64,000 nt of DNA from Scytalidium lignicola (taxonomy: Eukaryota > Ascomycota > Leotiomycetes), in contig NCSJ02000022.1 of the NCBI GenBank assembly GCA_002812745.2, positions 1-64,000 of the forward strand, read 5' to 3'. Below, piece by piece: positions 34,587 to 45,804 of this stretch. Below the pieces are notes generated by a model, which saw only the letters and a list, made by a program, of their open reading frames with translations, ran no database searches and was not told the DNA's origin. How positions within the stretch are numbered: position 1 is the first letter of the stretch; every line of letters begins with the position of its first letter. The translations under genes and the position numbers were made by a program.

Positions 34587-35834
34587 TTAATAGTTATCTC
34601 CATTGAGCCCGTTGGTGATTTTTGGCCATACCACGGCCTTCTCTAGCGCTTGCAATACATCCGCTTTTAAATCCTCTGCATCTTCAACGCCGCAGCTTAT
34701 TCGTACTAGGTCATCAAAAACACCCACGGCTTCTCTCTGCTCTTTTGGGATACCAGCATGTGTCATGCTACTTGGGACCTCCACCAGGCTTTCTACTCCA
34801 CCAAGGCTCTCTGCCAAAGTAAATATGTTCGTGACCTGGCAGAACCTCTCGGCAGCAGCTGAACCACCTTTGATTCGGAATGACACCATGCCACCGCCCA
34901 TACCATTTCGGTGCTGCTTAAGTGCGATTGAGCGGTGAGGATGTGAATCCAAGCCAGGATAATTGACAGCAATGACGTGTGGTGAAGCTTGCAGAGCTGT
35001 CGCTACAGTGAGAGCATTTTTGCTTGCTTCTCTTGCTCTCAAATGCAGTGTTTTCAAGCCGCGATGTGCAAGCCAGCTGTCGAACGCAGATGGGATCGCT
35101 CCAATTGCATTTTGTAAAAAGCCAAGGCGCTGTTTCATTTCATCTGAATTAAATGCAGCAACACCCATAACAACATCGGAATGTCCATTGATATATTTTG
35201 TGACCGAGTGAACCACAATATCAGCTCCATGATTAAGTGGGTTCTGAACATACGGACTAAGGAAGGTATTATCAACAACTACCATGATCCCATGCTCATG
35301 GGCCTGCGTAGCAACTGCTCTGATATCAACTAGTCGCAAAGTAGGATTGCTTGGTGATTCTATCCACACTAATTTTGTCTCTGGTGTAATATGATCTCTG
35401 ATATCCACCTCAATCTCCGGTGTAAAGGTAACTTTCACACCATGGGCTTTTGCAACTTGCGTGAAATACCGATGGGTTCCGCCATATACATCTGAAACAG
35501 AAATGACGTGGGATCCAGCCGCTAGAGATTGTAAAATAACTGCAGTGGTGGCAGATCCTGATGAGAATGCCAGGGCATATTTTGCGTGTTCAAGAGCAGC
35601 TACTGCGGTTTCGAAGTTATTACGATTCGGGTTCGAGCTTCTGCTATATTCGTATTCCCCAACAGGTTTTCCGACGCCAGTCTGCGCAAAAGTCGTAGAC
35701 AGTGAGATGGACTCGATTACCGCACCTGTGGCTGGATCGTGAGGTGAACCAGCGTGCACAGCTAAAGTCCCAAAGCGGTGTACTGGTGAGGGGGCGCGAG
35801 GTGGGGTTTCAATGGGATGGTCAGTGAAGGTCAT
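34587..35834 (-). CDS. CYS3: Cystathionine gamma-lyase (PLP-dependent)
   Basis: PLP enzyme of the Cys/Met-metabolism family; the reaction splits cystathionine to cysteine, 2-oxobutyrate and ammonia in reverse transsulfuration, in the cytosol. Single exon, 415 aa from MTFTDHPIETPP. An in-frame ATG at 35996 would add 54 unrelated residues that overlap the promoter TATA element, so I take 35834. Family signatures: YSRSSNPNRNNFE near 63, FSSGSATT near 90, DNTF near 188 and the PLP-binding lysine in SVTKYINGHSD (K213). The ending SLGGVESLVEVPSSMTHAG is typical. Family members also include cystathionine gamma-synthase and beta-lyase; the closest fit is the gamma-lyase, but the exact activity needs phylogeny. 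Confidence 0.9.
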   Translation of the reverse strand: MTFTDHPIETPPRAPSPVHRFGTLAVHAGSPHDPATGAVIESISLSTTFAQTGVGKPVGEYEYSRSSNPNRNNFETAVAALEHAKYALAFSSGSATTAVILQSLAAGSHVISVSDVYGGTHRYFTQVAKAHGVKVTFTPEIEVDIRDHITPETKLVWIESPSNPTLRLVDIRAVATQAHEHGIMVVVDNTFLSPYVQNPLNHGADIVVHSVTKYINGHSDVVMGVAAFNSDEMKQRLGFLQNAIGAIPSAFDSWLAHRGLKTLHLRAREASKNALTVATALQASPHVIAVNYPGLDSHPHRSIALKQHRNGMGGGMVSFRIKGGSAAAERFCQVTNIFTLAESLGGVESLVEVPSSMTHAGIPKEQREAVGVFDDLVRISCGVEDAEDLKADVLQALEKAVVWPKITNGLNGDNY

Positions 35835-36404
35835 TGTGCGAGAAGGGAAATGCCAATTATTGTAAGAAACTTCAGATTCGACGTCTACTATTGTTAACTT
35901 GGGGGAAATAGTTCTGGGCTTTAATGGAAGCTTAATTATATATAAAATATGCCACCGTAAACTGAACAGAATTATTCTGCAAGATTGATAAGCCAATCAG
36001 TCCTAATCGTGCATTCTAGATGAGAAAATTATTCTAAATACGGAAGGCGGTAAAGGTGGCAAGGCTATCACGCAATAGGGTTAATTTTAGTCAGCGTCAT
36101 ACGCGGCTTCCATCGCATAAATGCGGGATATAGTTCATCCGATCGCCGACTACCAATGCACGTCACCGCCAAACTACCGGGAAATCCGAGTACGAGCTGC
36201 TGAAGAAGGCACGAATATCTGATATTTGATGGTAGTAAACACAGCCTCATTTCTTTCTGGCAGAGCTCCCGCACCCGTCCATATCCGGAACTGTATCCCA
36301 TAGAATCTTCAAATAGCTTTTTCAATGGGCTATTGGTTGCAATGCCAAAAGTGGCCCATTACAAGCCTCCCGTCAAACTCAGAATCGTTCTCTAACCGGT
36401 AGTA
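35835..36404. other. Divergent promoter region, CYS3 / Zn2Cys6 regulator
   Basis: 570-base head-to-head spacer holding a TATA-like run (35936-35950), a CCAATCA box (35993-35999) and an ATAGGGTT motif (36075-36082). Confidence 0.6.
35936..35950 (-). promoter_or_regulatory. Candidate TATA element of CYS3
   Basis: ATATTTTATATATAA on the minus strand, about 100 bases before the chosen CYS3 start codon. A CCAATCA box (plus strand, 35993-35999; possible Hap/CCAAT-complex site) lies about 45 bases further upstream. Confidence 0.4.
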
Positions 36405-37712
36405 ATGCCCCCGCGACGCTCACATAAGAAGTCCAAGGCAGGGTGTCAGAGATGCAAAGTTCGAAAGATCAAATGTGATGAGGTTCATCCAGAGTGTGGC
36501 AACTGCCAGAAACATGGGGTCGTCTGCGATTTCTCGGATCCTTCTCTTGCATCCTCATACCATCGAGAAAGCACCAATACTCCACCTACTCGACTAGCCT
36601 CAATAGAGTCAGAACGAAGCTCGGTGGTACAGCTCTATCAGAAGCCCAGTGATATTATTAGGAGTACATCGACCCAGTCAGTGTCTCGAGCTTTAGAACT
36701 CAGATTGATGCACCATTATACTGCGTTGACAGCTAAGACACTCTCTACTGCACCAAACCAGCAAAATGCTTGGCAAGTCGATATTCCGTCTTTAGCATAT
36801 GATGCGCAGTACCTCATGGATGCTATACTTGCGGTTTCTGCTTTACATCTCCGGGCGTTGTTACCAAACGACCAAACACTCGTACAGGCTTCTCACAGCT
36901 ATATGGCATCAGCATTGGCTCAGTATTCCGAGTTATTGAATAGAGGTGTTACTCAATTCAATGCAGAAGCTTTGTTCTCGACAGCAGCTCTTATTGCATT
37001 TCAGTCTTCCGCGTCACGACGGTTTGAAGGTCAAGATGATGGTTTTGACAGCTATGCTTTACCTTTAGCATGGTTTCATTCTTTCCAGGGTGTGAAGACT
37101 ATAGTTTTTACAAGCTGGGAATGGCTACGAAATAGCGAAAAGGTTGCCCCGATTATCAACTCACAACAGCCACTTACATTGGACTTAGACCCATATCGGA
37201 ACAAATTCTTTGCGCATTTACTAGATGGCATAGATGAGCAGCTTGTTTTTGTCGAGGAGAATCTACAGGCAGAAACTAAACGATCCTATGAGCATGCTGT
37301 GAGCTTTCTAAACTGGGCGCATCAACGACCAGAACGAGGAACAATACTTGGATTTGCAGCAATTGTAACAAGGCGTTTCATAGATTTGATAGGGCAGAAG
37401 GATCCTAGGGCACTGGTTATTGTGGCCTGCTTTTTTGCTATGACTAAGGTCGTTGACGATGTTTGGTGGTTACAAGGCGTAGCCAAGCGCGAGATCATGG
37501 GTATTCTTAATATGCTCCCTGACGAATGGTGGCCTATGATGGACTGGTCGACACGCATAGCGAACACTGAAGGGCCCATCGACGAAGAGACGTGGGGAAT
37601 TCCTTATAGGTCTAGAGAAATCCCGATGGATGAACCGATAAACTTGCGTTCACATATAGATATACTCGCACAAATTATGAATGCGAGTGCGCCTCCAGAG
37701 CCTGTAGATTGA
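36405..37712 (+). CDS. Zn2Cys6 fungal transcription factor
   Basis: Single-exon 435-aa regulator. The N-terminus carries a full Zn2Cys6 binuclear cluster: C14-x2-C17-x6-C24-x6-C31-x2-C34-x6-C41, preceded by a basic stretch (RRSHKKSKAG). The spacing and the sequence CDEVHPECGNCQKHGVVCDF resemble the sterol-uptake-type (UPC2-like) subgroup. A helical middle region from about residue 100 to 380 is the usual regulatory part (LRLMHHYTALTAKTL, YLMDAILAVSALHLRAL). It is divergent from CYS3 across a 570-base spacer. A role in sulfur metabolism is possible from position only and is not supported by motif. Confidence 0.92.
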   Translation: MPPRRSHKKSKAGCQRCKVRKIKCDEVHPECGNCQKHGVVCDFSDPSLASSYHRESTNTPPTRLASIESERSSVVQLYQKPSDIIRSTSTQSVSRALELRLMHHYTALTAKTLSTAPNQQNAWQVDIPSLAYDAQYLMDAILAVSALHLRALLPNDQTLVQASHSYMASALAQYSELLNRGVTQFNAEALFSTAALIAFQSSASRRFEGQDDGFDSYALPLAWFHSFQGVKTIVFTSWEWLRNSEKVAPIINSQQPLTLDLDPYRNKFFAHLLDGIDEQLVFVEENLQAETKRSYEHAVSFLNWAHQRPERGTILGFAAIVTRRFIDLIGQKDPRALVIVACFFAMTKVVDDVWWLQGVAKREIMGILNMLPDEWWPMMDWSTRIANTEGPIDEETWGIPYRSREIPMDEPINLRSHIDILAQIMNASAPPEPVD

Positions 37713-38714
37713 GAGCTAGTGTCCTACTGCTACTCTTTACACCTGCAATCGATTGAAGCAGGCACGGAAATTAGGAGATTCCAAATACGAAAGGACGGTT
37801 TTACCACATGGTCCAAAGTGCCACAGAAACACAGTACGAGTTTCTTATGGAAAAGTCGAATTTCTGAAGTCGCTGCTCCAGTTAGCTTAGCGTTGGTACA
37901 TTTTACGTCTTAGTCGATCAGAAAAAATTACCAATGTCTTCAGTTCGTCTCTGGAAGACTGTTACCAAAAGGGATATCACTATAGATTGGTTGCGATGGT
38001 TCCTTTCAGACAAAATGTCACAACCGATGGCCTCTGAAATTGTAAAGAGGAGAGGGTTTCCAGTTCAAGTTAGTTCATTGCTTCCTGCATTGTCTAGCTG
38101 GGTCGAACAATTAGCTCTGTTCCAAATCCTAGGCGCCATTGTACACAGTAGTGTGTTGGAAATTAATATGGGCGCAGGATACGGCTGATGACGTGACTGC
38201 CATATCTCAGGGGAATTACCTTCGTTATAATCCGAGATGGCGTGAGTCAAGAGTCTATTTGTTTCATTTACTGTTCTGTTAAGTGTCCTAGTCGTAGATA
38301 AAAACTTTCTAGAAGATCATATTGCATAAATTTGCAAAATCATCAATGGCGGCTGATTGGTCATTTGCTTTAGAAGACGTCTCTTATGCTAAGAGCTAAA
38401 GACAGTAAACTAATTAGATTACAAAGATGTAGACAGTAAAACGGCGAGTTATGATATGAAACTTTTCTGTGTAAAGTATGATATTAGCCACCCAAGTAAG
38501 TATATCCTAAGTACTCCCTTGTCCTGGGAAGAAGATATCGCGAAATAGATCTCTTAATTATAAATCTGCAAGGCTGGCGAGGCTGAATCTTATCTCTTAT
38601 CTAGGACTGTGCCAAATACTGCCATTGGACCCCGCCTAATTCTGCCATTATTATTAGAATTTCTTCATAAGTTTGCCCTCAAACTGCATGACTTACCAAA
38701 TTCACAACGGAACG
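37713..38714. other. Intergenic region, regulator 3' end and HPM1 promoter
   Basis: About 1 kb. It holds an 84-aa plus-strand frame (37934-38188) without family resemblance, which I did not call. The rest is AT-rich. Confidence 0.55.
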
Positions 38715-39857
38715 ATGTCGGCATTCTCATTCTCCTTCACTGGAGATGATATAGAGGATTTTGAAGAATTGGAACCCACATCTATTGTTAGAAACCATGC
38801 CGCAGAAACCGGCAGCCTCCAACGAACGCGGACGGATAGCAACAGCGCGTTTCCTGTTGCAGGACAGCCTCTCCTAACTCCGCAAAGTCACTCTCTAGAA
38901 AGCCTTCTCGAAGGATTACCTTCAGCAATATCATACTCTACACTATCAGTACAAGTGGATGATGGACAAGAAATGCGACTTCCTAGACGTGAGCTTTGGG
39001 ATGTTAGAGTACAGCTAATGGCAGAGCAAGATGATGAAGGACTGGGTAATTTAAAGAATGATGATATTAAAACTGGGGTCTATGAGGGGGGTTTTAAGAG
39101 TTGGGAAAGCTCTATTGATTTAGTAAAGGTTTTAGCTACCAAAGGTGTGCAAACTGGTACTCAACATGGTTTAAAAGGTCAAAGAATGCTCGAGGCAGGT
39201 TTCCGCTCCTATTCCAGTGAATATTCATGTCATCACTTAACTAATCCAATGAATACCTAGCTGGGATGTGGCACTGCCCTTCCTTCTCTTGCAGTTTTTC
39301 AATGGCAAATGTCTGGCGAACCTAAATCACACCAAACGCTAGAGCTAGGCCTCGCAGACTATAACCCTACAGTCCTCAGGCTTGTCACTCTACCAAATAT
39401 GCTCCTTACATGGGCATTTAGCAAAAATAAGGCTACTTGGGACGGAGCAGGAGAGTTCGAGATAGACGAAGATACAGTTAACGAATTCCAATCTGATTTA
39501 AAACAAAGAGCTGTATCTCTATCTTTCTTTTCTGGCGCATGGAGTCCGGAATTTGTTCAAATCATCCAACAATGGTGTTCTGGTGCTGAGTATCCCTTAA
39601 CTGTAGTTGGAGCGGAGACAATCTACTCTCCTATGGCTCTGGGATCTTTTGCGGACACTGTAATGGGTATTCTAGCTACGTTACAAAATCCCGAATCTGG
39701 AATTGCCCTCGTGGGAGCTAAAACAGTCTATTTTGGTGTTGGTGGATCTATGGATGACTTCATTCAGTGGGTGGCAGAATTGGGAGGGATAGTCAATAGG
39801 ATACGGGAGGAAAGTGATGGTGTTAGGAGGGAGGTTGTTGAGGTAAGAAAGAAATAA
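38715..39857 (+). CDS. HPM1: Protein-histidine N-methyltransferase (Hpm1/METTL18-like)
   Basis: SAM-dependent methyltransferase of the seven-beta-strand class. In yeast Hpm1 methylates a histidine of ribosomal protein uL3 and affects 60S function. Exons 38715-39194 and 39261-39857 give 358 aa. The start MSAFSFSFTGDDIEDFEE fits the family better than the ATG at 38673. The glycine-rich SAM motif MLELGCGTALPSLAV is split by the intron and appears only when the junction is at 39194/39261, with donor GCAGGT and acceptor CTAG: a GC-AG intron. The C-terminal half has LTWAFSKN and the GAETIYSPMALGSFADTV segment. Converges on NOP12. Confidence 0.92.
39195..39260 (+). other. GC-AG intron in HPM1
   Basis: 66 nt, donor GAG/GCAGGT, CTTAAC and CTAATC branch-like sequences, acceptor CCTAG. 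Both flanking exons are in phase 0. The nearby GT at 39199 leaves the wrong phase. Confidence 0.8.
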
Positions 39858-40768
39858 TGTGGCTATGGATATTCTCTTGTGGTCATGGAGTTAGGGGTCT
39901 TGAGACATGAACCCTTAGATAGACGACTAGGTATTGGGATGATTGGGTGAACCTAGGAATATATTTATAGGTTTTGCTAGAAGGCTAAGACATTACTCCT
40001 TTGCAATTGGGTAATCCCGCAGGCGGCTGATGTCATTCTACATAGCTGCTTAGTTGCACGTAGTTATATCCTGGAAACTTNAAAAAAAGCAACATCACAA
40101 GTTATAAAACTGTCAGACCGATATTTTCGTTCCTATCTAGCCTTGAAGCTAAATATTGCCTACGCCAGCTTTAAACCATAGAAATAGTCAGGGTTAATTG
40201 GTGGCAGTAATTTTGAACAAGGAAGTCGCCTCCCTTCATCTACTAGCGACTCATCTTGAAACCGAACTTCCTATATGATCACAAAAGGCAACCATCTGGT
40301 AACGAACGACAACGGCGTCTTTATAGGATATCGGTCAGGACAAGTTGTTTCGGGGGTGGATTCTTTAATAAGTAATGGATGAAGTGAACGCAGACATTAG
40401 CAGAGATGTGGGCGGAAAGCTTTAGAACTGTAGTTGATCCGAAGTCTTTTGACATTAGCATTTCTTTTACGATTTCATCCCTTTTTCTTTTTTCCTTTTT
40501 TTCATACTAATCCCCCTCAACCCCCATGTCTACTAATTGAGTATTCTTTTATGATTTGACTTGGTTGTGATTAGGGAATTTGGGTAGTTTGGAGGACGTA
40601 CCTTGTTGGAGAAGCCCTTTCAAGGCGGTATTAGTACCAAATTCTTACAGTTTGACATTCCAAGAGCTAAATCATAACACAATGGTCTCTCACTATATTT
40701 GGACACTAACCATTGATGATTTTATATCAGCTATTACTTAGTTAGGTATGGTAGGTTATTACACGGTC
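39858..40768. other. Convergent 3' intergenic region, HPM1 / NOP12
   Basis: 900 bases without a credible frame. N at 40081 followed by seven As; a pyrimidine-rich patch at 40470-40525. Confidence 0.6.
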
Positions 40769-42712
40769 TCACTTTCGACCTCCAGACTTTTTCCACTCGG
40801 CAGCTCTTTTACTACTCCTAGTCTTCGGCTTTCCTTTCTTCTTACCACCGCCCATCTTCAGATCTTTCGGCCGTCCAAATCTCGAACTTGCTCTAAATCC
40901 CTCAAAGACAATAGTCTCTGGCGACTTTGCTATACCTTCCAATCCTGATGGTTTTTCCTTGCCTCCTTTTTGATTACTCTCTAATTTGTGGAACTGTGCT
41001 GCTCCTGCCTTTCCAAGCAACCTGCTAGCTCGTCCTTGAAGTGATGCTTGTTGGGATGATAATTTTGGGTTATATATTCTATCACCACTGGGTTTCCTAT
41101 GTGTGTTGTTTGCTGGGGATCGACTGGGACGATGTGATTGTTGAGCAAGAGCAGTTTTGCGTACAGCTTTAGCTCGAACGACGCGGAGGATACGTGGTAG
41201 CATAGGAGGATACTTCTTGTCATTGAATAAGAGTGCGGCTTCAACAGCATTTGGGTCCTATCTCAAATGTTAGTATGGGATACATTGCGAGATATCAGAT
41301 GTGCTTACATGGAACTGGACATATGCAAAACCCTTTCCGACCCGAGTCTTTTCGTCGCGAACAACGCGTACACTTTCCACTAACCCAGCTTTACTGAACT
41401 GTCTCCATAGACCTTCCTCGACATCTGAGGGTGTTTTAGAGCGTTTCCTTCCATTCTCACCATCTTGATCGAGCATACTCTCGTCGTCCACGAAGCCTAA
41501 GTTGCCAACAAAGACACAACGACGATGGTCAATCTTAGAAGGATGGGCGACGCCATCCACTCTCAGGTGTCGATCAAGTATCACACTGCCATTCAGCCTT
41601 TTAACCGCCTCTCTAGCAGCGTATGCTGTAGAATATACCACATAAGCATTTGTACTCTTAGTAGTTGCTTCCATCAGTTCTTTCTTAGCAAATGCGGCTT
41701 TCTTGGGTAACGACATCCCCGCGAATGCTGTTGATCGAAAACGTATGGATTCCACTATGTGCTTTGGTTTATCTTCTGGAGGATTAGGTAGAGAGTCTAG
41801 GAAAGATCCCATGTGAGCTAGTAAAGCCTTCTTGGCAGATTTTGATCTGATTGCCTCAGTTGATACGTTGGCTAAGAAGACAGTTCGAGATGCTTTCTCG
41901 ATCTCTACTGCATCTTTGCTTGGTGCTAACGTTTCGTGCACAGGAACATCGTCTGGGGTAAATTGAGCTTTAACCTTTGCGTCATTTCCATCATCCTCAC
42001 TTTCAGCGACATCAATTTCTTCCTCTTCTTTTTCTTCCTCATCGTCATCCTCTTGTTGAGAATCATTACTCTCTGTCCCCTTGCTTGATGCAGCATCGCT
42101 CATAGCCTCATCCTTGTCTATGTTTACTTCCCTATCGGCCTTATTCCCATTTTGTTCAACTATTTCTCTTTGTATTTTCAGCCTTCTCTCTGCTTGTCGT
42201 TCCTCGTCCTCTTTTAACTCTTCTTTAGCTAATCGTTTCATGTATTTTTCTTCGAGGCCATCCTCTTCTTCTTCCCTCTTTCGTTTCCTTTTTTTCTTGT
42301 CGAGTTTAGCCTCAATTAGATCGTCTAATGCCAATGGCCTCTCAAGCTCATGGATTTCTCCCGACAAATCCTTTATATCTGCGTCCTCGATGTCTCCGTC
42401 CACGCTGCTTAGCTCTTCATCTTCTTCAACAATATCATCAGCTTCTGACTCCTCCCCCTCATCTCGTTGCCTATTTGTCGGGGAACTCTCCACATAACGA
42501 GATAATGGGGGCGCAATAACTGGTCCAGACTTCTCTTCATTAGCAATTGTCTCCCAATGTAGAAAATACTCGAGCCTTACGCTTGAAGCAAAAAGTTGAG
42601 CTAAGGCTGGATCAACAGCTTTATCGTCAACCAACAGTGATTTTTTTACGCTTCTAGTGCCATTTCTCTTTTTTCCTACAGTCTCCTCTTCTCTGCGACT
42701 TCTTTCCCTCAT
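40769..42712 (-). CDS. NOP12: Nucleolar RNA-binding protein Nop12 (RBM34-like)
   Basis: Nucleolar protein required in yeast for pre-25S rRNA maturation. Two exons (41309-42712 and 40769-41257, intron 51 nt) give 630 aa. The N-terminal half is acidic/lysine-rich and probably disordered ([14 protein letters not shown], many E/D runs). Two RRMs follow: RRM1 from about RTVFLANVS with ALLAHMGSF and NAYVVYS, and RRM2 from CVFVGNLGF to the RNP1 KGFAYVQF; the intron falls just after this motif. The C-terminal tail is strongly basic ([18 protein letters not shown]). An in-frame ATG at 42721 would add three residues. Divergent from DEP1. Confidence 0.92.
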
Positions 42713-43149
42713 TTTAAACAAAATTTGAAAAGATTATCAAATTTAGCAATTTCGAGATATTTTGTCGTGTAGAAAAGTTTCAGACCTTGTCCGGCGATTG
42801 CCGTTGCTAGCGCGAATCTAGCGTCATCTGGGCAGTCACTGATCGCGCCGGAGGAGGTGATTTGAAAGGCCCGTTTGGCAGTTGTTGTCTCCTCAACCAC
42901 TCCTCTGTTCTAGCACTCACAGAGGCCTTCGAACGGCTTTCATGATATTACTATCTTCCCCGCAGCTTCGCAAAGTGCCAAAAGAGAAATTCGATCGCTG
43001 AATGTTATTAATAAATGGTTCTCCTACGGCCGCATTGTACTACTACGACCATCCTCGCGAACTGATCCCGACACCCAATTTAGCACAAGGTTATGTGATC
43101 AGTACCTAGATATCGACTAGCATTTGCTCATATTGATATCAAGTGTGCA
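42713..43149. other. Divergent promoter region, NOP12 / DEP1
   Basis: 437-base head-to-head spacer. A short minus-strand frame (42709-42900) overlaps the NOP12 5' end and is not credible. Confidence 0.6.
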
Positions 43150-45436
43150 ATGGGCGACGTTATGGATCAAGAGGGTGACACTACTGTGCAACCTGCTATT
43201 GAAGATGGCTCCCAGGATGAGCTCAGCGACATCGAAGTCGACGGCTCTAGCAGCTTGAGCGAGATTGAGGACAAGGATGGAGAACAGGACGAGGAAGATG
43301 GAGAGGGCTCCGAGCTTAGCAACGAGTCTGATGAGCACGATTCAGAGGCGGAAACAGAACGTTTAGAAAATTCTCCCCACCAACAGCGCCAGCAGAAGAA
43401 CGTAGTTCTCAACTCCCACAACGACAGTCATACTTATGAACGTAGTCCAAGTAAGCTTCACAAGCAGCTTACAGTTGAAGAAGTCGAAGACGACGATGAT
43501 GATGAACCTTTATCCGAAGCGGACATGTCGGTGAATGAGTCCCCCAAAAGCTCAGCTCATGAAGACGTTGAACATGCTCCTATAACTGCACCTACATCGT
43601 TGGAGGATCCAGGAGGGGAAGACAAGAAGGCCATGGCTGTTGAGGCTGAAACTAGAAAACGTAAGAGATCTATCATGGCAGGAAGCACCATTGACGATGA
43701 CTCCGATGCCCCATTACGAAAACGGACCGGTTCCATTATGGCTCCGACTGACGAGTACGCAATTGACGATGATATCCAACATGACGAAGAAGTAGACACT
43801 TCCAATCCTATGAGCGGCAATATAACAGCTGATGAGGCAGCTGAGGCGCATGATGAGGAAGGACAAAATGAACATGAAGACGAAGCTGTCGCTCAGGACG
43901 ATAATATTGAGACGCCCGAAATCCCAGTATCAGCAAGAAAGAGGGGCCGTAAGAAGCGAAAGGGAACGGCAAATGGTGTTCAAGACCACGAAGGCACTCC
44001 GGACACACCTGCAGAAGATGAAGCAGGACTTAATGGCGAGGACGAAATTAGGAATGGCGAAGAAGATAATGGCGATGTAGAAGGGGATGACGAAGCAGAA
44101 GCTGCACTAAGAAATGAAGAGGAGCGTAAGTAACCCATATATTATGAACGAACCTAGAGGCATAGCTAACACAAACTTCAGGAGAAAGGAAGAGAACTGC
44201 GATGGAACAATTAAGCACAATAGAACACCAGTTTACGACCTTCAGGGACAGGTCAGTTGCTTCTCCATTGCAAAATATTGCTGTCTCAATACCCACTGAC
44301 CTGGTATCCATTAGACTATACGAGGAAAGACTTGATCAATTGAATAAAGAAGAGGCAATGCTTCGACACGACAAACCCACGCACCCTGAATACCTCGCAA
44401 TGATGAAATGCATTGATGCTCGAAGGGATGAAAGGCTTCGAATATCTGAAAACTTACGGAAATATGAGCTCCAAAGCCTAAGAAATTATGCAGTTGCGAG
44501 AAGGAGTCAAATCTTAGTTCAGTACCAACAAGACGTTCGAGATATTCGGGAGAAGAAACTTGAGCAACTAGGAAAGCAGTGGTATGAAATACAGCACGAT
44601 CGGCGAAGTTACGCTGGAAGCGTACCGGACTATGCCTTGAAATTCCCCATCCGACGGTCACAGCAGGTCTTGCAGCAAATTGCATACAATAATGAAGTTT
44701 CTATTCTCTCGGGAGTTGCGAAATATGTTGGATTCCCAGCTGCACCACCAATGGTGTCTACCACGCAATCGGAACTTGAAGAAGATTTAGAAAAGATGGG
44801 GGTGAGTATTAACTACTCTACGATTGAACCTGTTTGAGAAATTATAAGCTGATTTAACGTTAGCGAACAAAACAAACTAAGCAACATCAACGACCAGGTT
44901 TACCTCTCCAAGAACTTGCTGCTCTGAGGACTGCTGGGTCAGCCTCTGTCTTCAAACCAGCAGAAGAACAGTTCATTGAGCAGACACCTTGGGCCAACCC
45001 CCAACACCCATCGCACGCACATCTTCTACAGCGTCAAACTTCCGTTCAGCAGGTACCGCGAACAAAAAGCCCCCTCACGCAGGTACAGGGCCTGCCACGT
45101 CGGCATTCTCATCAAATGGGCACGGGAGGACCAATATCTGGCACCTTTTCCAGCTCACAGCCCTCTATATTGTTGCATACCAATGGCGTAACAGCATCTG
45201 GTGGGCGCATATCTCCCCACAATACATTTGCAAATTCTACACATTCACATTCAATCGTCCCCTCCCCATTAGGCAGCCGGCAGACCTCTCCACACCAAAG
45301 TCGTCCGCCGCCACCTCTATCGGAACAAGCACGTTTGCACGGAGTTAATCCAGACTTATCCTCAAATAACCCTACTCATCAAGTTTCACAGGTTGGAAGT
45401 GTCGCAGCACCTCGGGAATTTTCAGTTCTATTATAA
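43150..45436 (+). CDS. DEP1: DEP1/Sds3-like subunit of the Rpd3L histone deacetylase complex
   Basis: Four exons (43150-44125, 44182-44251, 44315-44801, 44864-45436) give 701 aa. Residues 1-325 are highly acidic and Ser-rich (DELSDIEVDGSSSLSEIEDKD) with a basic patch (KRGRKKRKG). The Sds3-like domain spans residues about 326-510: TAMEQLSTIEHQFTTFRDR, LYEERLDQLNKEEAML, HPEYLAMMKCIDARRDERL. That is the coiled-coil signature of Sds3/Dep1 scaffold subunits, which anchor Rpd3 and Sin3. A long Ser/Gln/Pro-rich tail follows. Dep1 fits better than Sds3 because of the long acidic N-terminus. Divergent from NOP12, convergent with COA3. Confidence 0.88.
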
Positions 45437-45804
45437 GGGTCTTATTACACTGTGAGCCAATGCACAAGGAAGGATTAGCTGGAATCATTTGGTATTCATA
45501 GGTTATTTGGAAGGTTGGCGCTTTTCTTTTGTATAGAGTGATGCAGCTCACGATTCCCCGGTTTGACAATAGTAATTTGCTTCCTGTTGATACCTGTACT
45601 TATAATCTGAAGATATGACTGATGAAACTTGTCTCAAAGACCTGAATGGGAGTTTATTTTGTGCCTGACGCCCTTATACCATAGGAATGACCACGAATAA
45701 CTCCCCCCAATGTTGATTTGTATATATACAAGTACAAATGTTTTGGTGCTCCCCAACTAGCATAGTTGCCTATCTCAGGACTTATTTTGACGCCAGTTCG
45801 GTGG
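45437..45804. other. Convergent 3' intergenic region, DEP1 / COA3
   Basis: About 370 bases, both 3' ends. The small minus-strand frames at 45372-45569 and 45654-45851 are not credible genes; the latter overlaps the last COA3 exon in another frame. Confidence 0.6.

Noticed and set aside
37934..38188. 84-aa plus-strand frame after the Zn2Cys6 gene
   Set aside because: Somewhat protein-like but short, isolated and unrecognised; not enough support to call.
43167..43421. Ser-rich minus-strand frame opposite DEP1
   Set aside because: Antisense reading of an acidic GAG/GAT-rich coding region; open by composition only.
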